Assembly: GCA_030598385.1 (NCBI GenBank)
Contig: JAUVQB010000038.1
Coordinates: 1-9,233, forward strand
From: Alphaproteobacteria bacterium
Lineage (GTDB): Bacteria > Pseudomonadota > Alphaproteobacteria > Kiloniellales > JAKSDN01
Direction of reading: 5' to 3'
DNA length: 9,233 bases
The notes below the pieces were generated by a model, which was not told the origin of the DNA, did no database searches, and saw only the letters and a program-made list of their open reading frames with translations. Below, one piece after another: positions 1 through 5,621 of the stretch; the first letter of the stretch is position 1, and every line of letters begins with the position of its first letter. The translations under genes and the position numbers were made by a program.

Positions 1-441
1 TGGACCGTCGCCGGGGCCGCCGTCATCGTTGCGGCTACGCTATATATCGCGCGGCGGGAGGCGGTTCTGGGAAGGCGGCCGACGGCCCCGCGAGTCTGCC
101 AGTTGACGCTTGTGGCTGGCCTTCGCTCAGGCCACGCGGCCGGTGCCGCCGCGGGCGCCGGGGTTCCCAGACCTTCCCGCGGTTCCGCCCGCGATGGTCG
201 ATTGGGCCTGGCGGCGATGGCGCTCCTTGATGTGCGGCTCGACGCTGCGGATGGCCATTGCCAAAACCGCGGCATCGTCGACGAAACCCAGCCAGGCGAT
301 AAAGTCGGGGACCATGTCCGTCGGCAGCACGAAATAGGCGAGCGCGCCCATGAGGATCGCCTTGACCTGGACGGGCGTCTCCCGGTCGATGGCGCAGTAA
401 TAGGCCGCAACGGCCTCCTCGAGAAAGGGCACGCGGCCTAG
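1..441 (+). CDS. EamA/DMT-family permease, C-terminal tail (partial)
   Basis: The first roughly 20 codons (frame 1) read WTVAGAAVIVAATLYIARRE. This is the typical last transmembrane helix of drug/metabolite (EamA) transporters, followed by the usual positively charged cytoplasmic end (RREAVLGRRPTAPR). The family comprises 10-helix inner-membrane permeases that export or import small metabolites; the substrate cannot be told from a tail. Start and nearly all of the protein lie left of the window. The frame stays open to a TAG at 439-441, which would add about 110 non-hydrophobic residues and overlap the minus-strand YkvA gene by about 315 nt. DMT proteins normally end within about 20 residues of the last helix, so residues beyond about position 100 may be a shadow of the antisense gene. 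A one-base frameshift near 60-103 would give a normal end at the TGA at 104-106. The family call for the first 60 nt is fairly safe; the true end is uncertain. Confidence 0.6.
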   Translation, partial: WTVAGAAVIVAATLYIARREAVLGRRPTAPRVCQLTLVAGLRSGHAAGAAAGAGVPRPSRGSARDGRLGLAAMALLDVRLDAADGHCQNRGIVDETQPGDKVGDHVRRQHEIGERAHEDRLDLDGRLPVDGAVIGRNGLLEKGHAA

Positions 442-537
442 GGTCCAGCGCACCTTAGCCCAGAAGCCCTTCTCGACCCGCGCCTTGTCGCGTTCGTATC
501 GTCGCGGGTCGACCGGCAGGTTCGGCGAATTGGCCAT
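127..537 (-). CDS. YkvA family protein (DUF1232)
   Basis: This 136-residue protein carries the DUF1232 signature at about residues 57-92: a hydrophobic stretch VKAILMGALAYFVLP followed by TDMVPDF and LGFVDDAA. This is the YkvA pattern of Y-x2-LP-x-D-x2-PD-x5-G-x2-DD. The family consists of small proteins, probably membrane-associated, of unknown biochemical function. The N-terminal 45 residues are charged (many Arg, Lys and Glu) and the last 25 are low-complexity Gly/Ala/Arg. The ATG is preceded by AGGAG with a short 3-nt spacer. It lies 131 bp downstream of phhB on the same strand, so co-transcription is possible but not shown. Its 3' half is overlapped antisense by the open frame that continues from the EamA gene. 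The family call is strong; no function can be assigned. Confidence 0.9.
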   Translation of the reverse strand: MANSPNLPVDPRRYERDKARVEKGFWAKVRWTLGRVPFLEEAVAAYYCAIDRETPVQVKAILMGALAYFVLPTDMVPDFIAWLGFVDDAAVLAMAIRSVEPHIKERHRRQAQSTIAGGTAGRSGNPGARGGTGRVA

Positions 538-668
538 GTACTCCTATATGGGCTCGGACCGCGATCCCTGCAATCGGGCGGGTATGGCGGTCCGCCGCGC
601 GAACGTCCGGCCGCCCTTGAACAGCGCGGGAATCTCCCCAGATTTGGCGGCAGGCAAAAGGGTACGGC

Positions 669-962
669 TCACCCGGCCGCGTAGGCGTCGATCCGCTTGG
701 CCAGCTTGATGTCCAGCTCCGACAGGCCGCCGCAGTCGTGGGTCGAGAGCAGGATGTCGACCCGGTTATAGACGTTGAACCACTCGGGATGGTGATTCAG
801 CTTCTCGGCCGCCAGGGCAACCCGGTTCATAAAGCCCCAGGCTTCGCTGAACGACTTGAATTCAAAGGATTTTTCTATGGCATCCCGATCCTCGGCCTGG
901 CCCCAGCCCGAAAGCCCGGCCAAGGCATCGCGACGGGCCTCGGCGCTCAACTTGTCCACCAT
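669..962 (-). CDS. phhB: Pterin-4a-carbinolamine dehydratase
   Basis: This 97-residue protein matches the whole PCD/DCoH family in length and motif. The active-site block is at residues 53-84: [14 protein letters not shown], then [12 protein letters not shown]. The catalytic histidines are H57, H58 and H75, with D84 completing the signature; FEFKSF near residue 35 is also typical. The enzyme dehydrates the 4a-hydroxy-tetrahydropterin formed by aromatic amino acid hydroxylases such as phenylalanine hydroxylase, allowing cofactor recycling in the cytoplasm. No hydroxylase gene is visible in the window, so its partner is encoded elsewhere or the protein has another pterin role. The ATG is fixed by a strong AGGAGG six nt upstream. 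It is divergent from the metallopeptidase gene, with a 113-bp gap between them. Confidence 0.96.
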   Translation of the reverse strand: MVDKLSAEARRDALAGLSGWGQAEDRDAIEKSFEFKSFSEAWGFMNRVALAAEKLNHHPEWFNVYNRVDILLSTHDCGGLSELDIKLAKRIDAYAAG

Positions 963-968
963 GGCTTG

Positions 969-974
969 CCTCCT
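969..974 (-). promoter_or_regulatory. Strong Shine-Dalgarno of phhB
   Basis: On the minus strand AGGAGG sits six nt before the phhB ATG (960-962). This is the best ribosome binding site in the window and settles the start. No convincing -35/-10 pair was seen in the rest of the 963-1075 divergent gap. Confidence 0.75.
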
Positions 975-1075
975 GGCTGCGGTCCGATGTTTCGAGGGTG
1001 AAGAGCTTGGCCGGCCTTGGCGGAACGGTCAAGCGGCGTTAGGCTCAGTGAACGACGGCAGCAGGCGCAGGGGCC

Positions 1076-1489
1076 ATGGCACACGTACATAACATCGAGC
1101 GGTACAGTACACCGCCCACCGTCGCCGACCTGGAGGCGGTGGCGCGCGAGGCTTTTGCCGGCGTGCCGGCGCGGCTGCGGCGCTTCGTCCAGAACGTCGT
1201 GGTCCGGGTCGAAGACTTCCCCGACGACGAGACCATGGAAGACCTGGAGTGCGACTCGCCCTTCGACCTCCTGGGCCTCTACCGGGGCGTCGACCTGAGC
1301 CAGAAAAGCGTCTCGGACACGCCCGAAGACCTCGACCGGATCTACCTCTACCGCCGGCCGATCCTGGACTATTGGTGCGAGACCGGAGAGGACCTCACCC
1401 ATGTGGTGCGGCACATCCTGATCCACGAGATCGGCCACCATTTCGGCCTCAGCGACGACGATATGGAACGCATCGAGGCCGAGGCTTGA
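1076..1489 (+). CDS. Metallopeptidase family protein (HExxH, minimal zincin, PF06262-like)
   Basis: This 137-residue protein ends in the zinc-peptidase motif HEIGHHFGLSDDD at residues 117-129. H117 and H121 would bind zinc, E118 would be the catalytic base, and an Asp at about 127-128 is the likely third ligand. Size and layout fit the bacterial zincin-1 family (COG3824): an acidic N-terminal half with VxVEDFPD near residue 45, a short DLLGLYxG segment near 64-71, the strand IYLYRRPIL near 89-97, then the HExxH helix. No signal peptide or membrane segment is present, so it should be cytoplasmic. Physiological substrates of this family are not known. The ATG is preceded by a GGGG run. It converges on the Rieske gene with only 21 bp between the two stop codons. 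Confidence 0.9.
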   Translation: MAHVHNIERYSTPPTVADLEAVAREAFAGVPARLRRFVQNVVVRVEDFPDDETMEDLECDSPFDLLGLYRGVDLSQKSVSDTPEDLDRIYLYRRPILDYWCETGEDLTHVVRHILIHEIGHHFGLSDDDMERIEAEA

Positions 1490-1510
1490 CAGTCCAAATC
1501 CGATCCTGGA

Positions 1511-3154
1511 TCAGTCCTCGATCCCGACGAAATCCAAGGCCTGCTTGGCCGACCGCAGGCTATGCCGGCGCTTCAGCGGCGAACCCAGGAAGCGGTTCAC
1601 GGCGGCGAGCAGCACCGGCACCGTGCTCGCCTCCGGCGCCGCGGCAACCTCGGCTTCGGTGGCGGCCAAAATCTTCATCAGATGGCAGGAGACGATGAAT
1701 TCCGGCTGGCCGTGGTCGAACAGGCTGCGCAGGTTGGCCTCGAGGAACGCCGCGGGCTGCTCTACATGCCATTCGGAGGTATCCAGGTTCCGGTCAACAT
1801 AGGCCGCGTTGCGGCCGACGAAGCAGGCCATCTGTAAGAGGCCCTGGGGCCAGAGCTCCGGATACCTTTCGCAGGCCACGCGCACCGCGTTGGCGAAGGT
1901 GATGTGGTGGGTGAAGTCGAGCCAGCCCACGTTCTGCGAGATCTGGCCGTCGGTGCGTGCCTGGTAAGCCAGGTCGAAGTGCAGCATGTTCCAGGCGCCG
2001 GCCTCCAGGAGGGCTTGGTAGAGCCTCTGGGGATCGCCCGAGGCCCCCGCGGTAAGCGCCATCGCGCGTTTCGCGGACAGGCCGACGAAGTCCTCTGCCG
2101 ACGGCCGCTCCGCGCCGGTTCCGTCCCAGGCCACAAGCGCGCCGGCATAGCTGCGGAACTCGGGGATCAGGTCCTCGCGGAAGGCATTCGCCATGGCGCG
2201 CACCAGCGCCAGCAGCAATGGCGCGGCCGCGGCGTCGCCCAGGCGCCCGATCAGCTCGCCGGTCTTGATGACATAGATCAGCGAATGACCGAAATCGTTG
2301 TAATGGGCCAGCGCCGCCTGGCAGAGCGGCCGTTCGAGCCCGGCGAATCCGACGCCCTCTGCAAGGGCGCCACGAATCTGCGCCACGGCGGCATCCTCGT
2401 CCTCCGCCTCGATCGCGGCGACCAGGGCGTCGGGGCTGTAGGCTGCCCGCTCAGGGCTATAGGGATAGCTGTATTCGCGCAGCGAGTCGTAACAGAGGTG
2501 GCCGACGATCTCGACCAGCGCCGAGAGGCGCTCGGCCTCGTCGCGGGCATGGCTCTCGCGCAGGGCGAGCCAGTCAGCGGCGGCGCCCTGGGAATGCAGC
2601 GCACCGAACTCGAGCCGCTCGTAGGTCCACTCGAAGGCCGCCCGCACCGCGTCGAGCGGGTCGCCGCCGGCCCGCTGCAGGCGCGCCAGCTCCCGCGCCA
2701 TGCGAATGGTTTCCTCGCGCCGGAAGCAGTCGTGCAAGTTCTCGAGCGACCGGGCGATGACCTCCTCGGCCGGCGGGTCGCTGACGTCGAGCCAGATCTC
2801 GGCGCCCTTCACCACCACCGGATAGCGCCTGAGACGGTCGCCGCCGATCAGGGTCTCGCCGCTCTCCAGATCGAACTTCCAATTGTGCCAGTTGCAGGTC
2901 AGCACGCAGCCGTCGGTCAGATGGCCCTCGGCCAGGGGATAGCCCTCGTGGGGGCAGCGGTTGTTGCAGGCGTAGATCCCCGTTTCGGTCTGGAAGAGGA
3001 CGATCTGCTTGCGGCCCACCTTGACGATTTTGAGGCCCTTGGGCGCCAGATCGTCCAGGTCCGCGACCTTCACCAGGGACCCGCCCGTATCGCCGCCCGT
3101 ATCGCCGCTGGAATCGCCGCTGGAATCGCCATGGGGCTGGGGCATCGCATTCAT
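1511..3154 (-). CDS. Rieske [2Fe-2S] protein with a large helical C-terminal domain
   Basis: Residues 27-127 (547 in total) form a Rieske domain with CPH at 67-69 and CNWH at 87-90, that is C-x-H-x17-C-x2-H, all four cluster ligands present. Residues 130-547 are predicted to be mostly helical and do not look like the SRPBCC catalytic domain of ring-hydroxylating oxygenases or like a cytochrome bc1 subunit. The domain has several potential metal-binding histidine clusters: HYNDFGH (284-290), MLHFD (H392), FTHHITFANA (H416, H417) and SCHLMK (H491). A distant relation to questin-oxidase-like (DUF4243) proteins is possible but unproven. No signal peptide or membrane helix is seen, so it is probably a soluble oxidoreductase or electron-transfer enzyme. 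Residues 9-24 are a GDSS/GDTG repeat. The ATG at 3154 has GAGAAAGG seven nt upstream; a TTG at 3160 is in frame but lies too close to that site. It is divergent from a SufR-like regulator. Confidence 0.88.
   Translation of the reverse strand: MNAMPQPHGDSSGDSSGDTGGDTGGSLVKVADLDDLAPKGLKIVKVGRKQIVLFQTETGIYACNNRCPHEGYPLAEGHLTDGCVLTCNWHNWKFDLESGETLIGGDRLRRYPVVVKGAEIWLDVSDPPAEEVIARSLENLHDCFRREETIRMARELARLQRAGGDPLDAVRAAFEWTYERLEFGALHSQGAAADWLALRESHARDEAERLSALVEIVGHLCYDSLREYSYPYSPERAAYSPDALVAAIEAEDEDAAVAQIRGALAEGVGFAGLERPLCQAALAHYNDFGHSLIYVIKTGELIGRLGDAAAAPLLLALVRAMANAFREDLIPEFRSYAGALVAWDGTGAERPSAEDFVGLSAKRAMALTAGASGDPQRLYQALLEAGAWNMLHFDLAYQARTDGQISQNVGWLDFTHHITFANAVRVACERYPELWPQGLLQMACFVGRNAAYVDRNLDTSEWHVEQPAAFLEANLRSLFDHGQPEFIVSCHLMKILAATEAEVAAAPEASTVPVLLAAVNRFLGSPLKRRHSLRSAKQALDFVGIED
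3084..3131 (-). repeat. Four 12-bp tandem repeats in the Rieske gene
   Basis: Four consecutive 12-bp units occur here. On the plus strand two are CCCGTATCGCCG and two are CTGGAATCGCC followed by G or A. They encode (GDSS)2(GDTG)2 just before the Rieske domain. Because the unit is a multiple of three, copy-number change would lengthen or shorten this acidic linker without shifting the frame. The two pairs differ at matching positions, as if a doubled unit was duplicated again. Confidence 0.85.
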
Positions 3155-3182
3155 GGCCAAGCCTTTCTCAGGTCGGATGTCT

Positions 3183-3262
3183 TTGAATCTTTCTAAAGAT
3201 CTTTCTATCGAAATTATAACCTAGATCGCCTCCTTGCATTTGTAAAGGAATTTCTTTAGAAA
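3183..3262. promoter_or_regulatory. Divergent operator/promoter region with TTTCT/AGAAA repeats
   Basis: This AT-rich island in a GC-rich window separates the Rieske gene from the HTH regulator. It contains a direct repeat ATCTTTCT at 3187-3194 and 3199-3206 (12-bp period), a perfect palindrome AAAGATCTTT at 3195-3204, and the 10-mer TTTCTAAAGA at 3190-3199. The inverse of that 10-mer, TCTTTAGAAA, occurs at 3253-3262 inside the near-palindrome TTTCT-TT-AGAAA (3251-3262). On the minus strand a TATAAT (3213-3218) lies just upstream of the repeat cluster, so a bound repressor would cover the start of the Rieske transcript. The distal copy overlaps the likely -10 of the regulator gene, which suggests autoregulation. 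The binding protein is inferred to be the adjacent regulator. Confidence 0.65.
3234..3262 (+). promoter_or_regulatory. Putative promoter of the regulator gene, possibly leaderless
   Basis: TTGCAT (3234-3239), a 17-bp spacer and TAGAAA (3257-3262) form a plausible sigma-70 promoter. The -10 ends only 6 bp before the ATG at 3269, so transcription would start at or next to the start codon. No Shine-Dalgarno is present in the 15 nt before the ATG, which agrees with a leaderless mRNA. An alternative upstream pair, TTGAAT (3183-3188) and TATCGA (3206-3211), also has 17-bp spacing. Confidence 0.4.
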
Positions 3263-3268
3263 CTAAAC

Positions 3269-3940
3269 ATGGCACCCGCGACGAAACCCTTGGAGCCGCG
3301 CACCCGGCGCGGCCTGATCGAGCGGCTGAAGCAGGACGGCGCGCAGGACGCCAGCGCGCTTGCCGAGGCCCTGGGCGTCTCTGCCATGGCGGTGCGCCAG
3401 CACCTCTACGCCCTGGAAGGCGAGGGCCTGGTCACTTTCGAGGAGGAGGCCCGCCCGGTCGGCCGCCCGGCCAAGCTGTGGCGCCTGACCCCGGAGGCGG
3501 ACCGATTTTTCCCCGACGGCCACGCGGAGCTGACCCTCCACCTGCTCGCCGCCCTGCGCGAGACCTTCGGCGAGGCCGGCATGGAAAAGCTGTTGGCGGC
3601 GCGCACGGCCGAACAGATCGCCGCTTACGGACGCCGGGTCAAACCGAGCGATCCCTTGAAGACCCGGCTCGAGGCGCTCGCCCGGATCCGCACCGAGGAG
3701 GGCTACATGGCCGCGGTGGAACGCGACGGCGGCAATGGCGGCGCCGGCGTCGACGGCTTTTTGCTAGTCGAGAACCACTGTCCGGTCTGCGCCGCGGCCC
3801 GCACCTGCCAGGGCCTTTGCGCCTCCGAGCTGGAGGTCTTCCGCCGCGTGCTGGGCCCGGGCGTCACGGTCGAGCGCAGCGATCACATCCTGGCCGGGGC
3901 GCGGCGCTGCGCCTATCGTGTCAGGAAGACAGTCGCCTGA
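3269..3940 (+). CDS. SufR-like HTH regulator with C-terminal cysteine cluster
   Basis: This 223-residue protein has an N-terminal winged helix (about residues 12-75). The recognition helix region is LAEALGVSAMAVRQHLYALE, and the wing contains GRPAKLWRLT, typical of the SufR/DeoR-like group. The C-terminal part holds C171, C174, C180, C184 and C214 within NHCPVCAAARTCQGLCASEL and HILAGARRCAY. C171-x12-C184 matches the first spacing of the cyanobacterial SufR motif (C-x12-C-x13-C-x14-C). The middle cysteine of that motif is not at the expected place, so the ligand set may differ. SufR proteins are Fe-S-sensing repressors of Fe-S assembly genes; here the neighbours are a Rieske protein and a dehydrogenase, not suf genes. 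I infer an Fe-S- or redox-responsive repressor acting on the divergent region and on itself. It is followed 22 bp later by the Ldh2-family gene. Confidence 0.85.
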   Translation: MAPATKPLEPRTRRGLIERLKQDGAQDASALAEALGVSAMAVRQHLYALEGEGLVTFEEEARPVGRPAKLWRLTPEADRFFPDGHAELTLHLLAALRETFGEAGMEKLLAARTAEQIAAYGRRVKPSDPLKTRLEALARIRTEEGYMAAVERDGGNGGAGVDGFLLVENHCPVCAAARTCQGLCASELEVFRRVLGPGVTVERSDHILAGARRCAYRVRKTVA

Positions 3941-3962
3941 CGGAACACTGGGGGGCAGGCCC

Positions 3963-4991
3963 ATGCCAACCATCGATGCGGCGAAGCTGGAAGGCCTTTG
4001 CACGACGATCCTGGGCGCCGCGGGGGTGAGTTCGGCGGCGGCGCATTCCGTCGCGGCCCATCTGGTGGAGAACGACCTCAGGGGAATCGAATCCCACGGC
4101 TGCAGCCGCATCCCCTCCTATCTGCGCCTGATTGCAGAGCGTACCATCAGTCCGAAGGCCGAACCCACCTGCGAAGCGGTGGTCGGCGCTCATGTCTTGA
4201 AGGTGGACGGCCGCCGGGGCTTCGGGATTCCGGCCATGGAACGGGCCATCGAGGCCTTGAGCGAAGTCGTCGAGGAGACGGCCCTCGCCGCGGCGGGGGT
4301 CGTCAACGTCGGGCACACCGGGCGCATCGGCGCCTATGCCGAACGGGCGGCCGAGCGCGGCTGTTTCGCCTTCATCTGCGGCGGCGGCAATCATCGCGTC
4401 TGGCCGAGCGTCGCGCCCCATGGCGGGCGCAAGGGCGTGGTGGCGACCAACCCCTACGCCCTGGCGCTGCCCGGCGGGGACCAAGGCCCTCTGGTGGTGG
4501 ATTTCGCCACCTCGGCCGCCGCCCAGGGCAAGGTTATGGTCGCCCGGGACAAGGGCGTGGCCCTGCCCGAAGGCTTGATTCTGGACAAACAGGGCCGGCC
4601 GAGCACCGACCCCAACGACTTCTACGGCGGCGGCGCGCTGCTGCCGGCCGCTGGATCGAAGGGAAGCGGCTTGGCCCTGATCGCCGAACTGATCGGCGAG
4701 GCCCTCCTGGGGCCACCCCACGAGCTCAACTGGCTCATCATCATGATGAAGGCCGAGGTGTTCCGCGAGCGGAGCGCTTATGGCGCCGACGCCGAAGCCT
4801 TCCTGGCCCGCGTCAGGGCCTGCCCGCCGCAAGAGGGCTTCGAGCGGGTCGATCTTCCAGGCGAGATGGAGCGCCAACACGCGGCCCAGCGCCGCCGGGG
4901 CGGCATCGCGGTCGACGAGAAGATTTGGGACGGAATCGCCCAGGCGGCGTGCAAGGTCGGCATTAACCTTGGCGGCTTACCGGCGGCGTGA
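3963..4991 (+). CDS. Ldh2-family NAD(P)-dependent 2-hydroxyacid dehydrogenase
   Basis: This 342-residue protein has the full length of the Ldh2/malate-lactate-sulfolactate dehydrogenase family (PF02615). Family signatures are DLRGIESHGCSRIPSY (38-53, with H45), VGHTGRIGAYAERA (116-129, with H118, the usual catalytic position), VATNPYALALP, VVDFATSAAAQGK, LPEGLILDKQGRPSTDP, and GSKGSGLALIAELIGEALLG. These enzymes interconvert 2-hydroxy and 2-oxo acids with NAD(P)H in the cytoplasm. Substrates range over malate, lactate, sulfolactate, ureidoglycolate and hydroxyproline-derived imines, and the sequence alone does not choose. The ATG at 3963 is preceded by GGGGGGCAGG; an in-frame GTG at 3918 lies inside the regulator gene and is less likely. 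It probably forms an operon with the regulator. The 3' end overlaps the convergent UDG-like gene by 15 bp. Confidence 0.93.
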   Translation: MPTIDAAKLEGLCTTILGAAGVSSAAAHSVAAHLVENDLRGIESHGCSRIPSYLRLIAERTISPKAEPTCEAVVGAHVLKVDGRRGFGIPAMERAIEALSEVVEETALAAAGVVNVGHTGRIGAYAERAAERGCFAFICGGGNHRVWPSVAPHGGRKGVVATNPYALALPGGDQGPLVVDFATSAAAQGKVMVARDKGVALPEGLILDKQGRPSTDPNDFYGGGALLPAAGSKGSGLALIAELIGEALLGPPHELNWLIIMMKAEVFRERSAYGADAEAFLARVRACPPQEGFERVDLPGEMERQHAAQRRRGGIAVDEKIWDGIAQAACKVGINLGGLPAA

Positions 4992-5621
4992 CTCCAGGAG
5001 GCCCGCGACCCGCTGTCGCAGCACGGGCACCAGGTCAGCCTCGAACCAGGGGTTCTTCTTCAGCCACGCCGTGTTGCGCCAGCTCGGATGGGGCAGCGGT
5101 AGATAGTCCGGCAGGTGATCGCGCCAGGCGCGCACCGTCTCGGTGAGCGAAGCCTCCCGGCGTTTGCCCAGGTAATAGCGCTGGGCGTAGCCGCCGACCA
5201 GCAACGTCAGTTCGATGCCCGGCAAGAGGGCCCTCAGCGGCGCATGCCACAGGGGGGCGCATTCCGGCCGCGGCGGCCGGTCGCCGCCGCGCTCGTCGCG
5301 GCCCGGATAGCAGAACCCCATGGGCACGATGGCGATCCGCGCCTCGTCGTAGAAGTCCTCGCGCGCCAGATCGAGCCAGTGGCGCAGGCGGTCGCCGGAG
5401 GGATCGTTCCAGGGCACCCCGGTCTCGTGCACCCGGGTCCCCGGCGCCTGACCGACGATCAGAAGCCGTGCGCTGGCCTGCGCCCGGAGGACGGGCCTTG
5501 GCCCGAGCGGCAGGTCTTGGGCGCAGACTCGGCAGGCTCGCGCCGCCGCCACCAGCTCCGGAAGGCGACCGGCTCCACTCGGAAGCGCCTCGGCGCCCCG
5601 GACTTTGTATGGCCCTACCAT
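4977..5621 (-). CDS. Uracil-DNA glycosylase superfamily protein, probable Fe-S type
   Basis: This 214-residue protein has the UDG fold signatures: motif A region VGQAPGTRVHETGVPWNDPSGDRLRHWL (56-83) and motif B region LPLPHPSWRNTAWLKKNPWF (174-193, with H178). Four cysteines, C30-x2-C33 and C104-x16-C121, match the spacing of the [4Fe-4S] ligands in family 4/5 UDGs (COG1573). C104 sits in a Cys-Tyr-Pro-x-Arg context like the Cys-Arg-Pro of family 4. Family 4 has GEAPG in motif A; here it is GQAPG, so catalytic use and base preference are uncertain. The family role is excision of uracil or related bases from DNA. The ATG overlaps the end of the sirtuin gene by 7 nt, suggesting translational coupling. 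The open frame extends upstream to about 6086, but that part is antisense-free shadow of the sirtuin gene and lacks any domain, so the short start is preferred. Confidence 0.87.
   Translation of the reverse strand: MVGPYKVRGAEALPSGAGRLPELVAAARACRVCAQDLPLGPRPVLRAQASARLLIVGQAPGTRVHETGVPWNDPSGDRLRHWLDLAREDFYDEARIAIVPMGFCYPGRDERGGDRPPRPECAPLWHAPLRALLPGIELTLLVGGYAQRYYLGKRREASLTETVRAWRDHLPDYLPLPHPSWRNTAWLKKNPWFEADLVPVLRQRVAGLLESRRR

Noticed and set aside
584..594. GGCGGTCCGCC hairpin as a terminator after phhB
   Set aside because: The stem is only about 4 bp and no T-tract follows; such motifs arise by chance at this GC content.
947..1441. 164-codon minus-strand open frame
   Set aside because: Antisense to the metallopeptidase and overlapping the start of phhB; the HExxH frame is the convincing one.
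1502..1512. GATCC-T-GGATC as a terminator between the metallopeptidase and Rieske genes
   Set aside because: A one-base loop cannot form a stable hairpin and there is no T-tract.
1904..3196. 430-codon plus-strand open frame
   Set aside because: It lies wholly antisense to the Rieske gene and reads as a GC-rich mirror with no domain; the opposite strand has clear Rieske motifs and a ribosome binding site.
3921..4880. 319-codon minus-strand open frame
   Set aside because: Mirror of the Ldh2-family gene; no recognisable motif.
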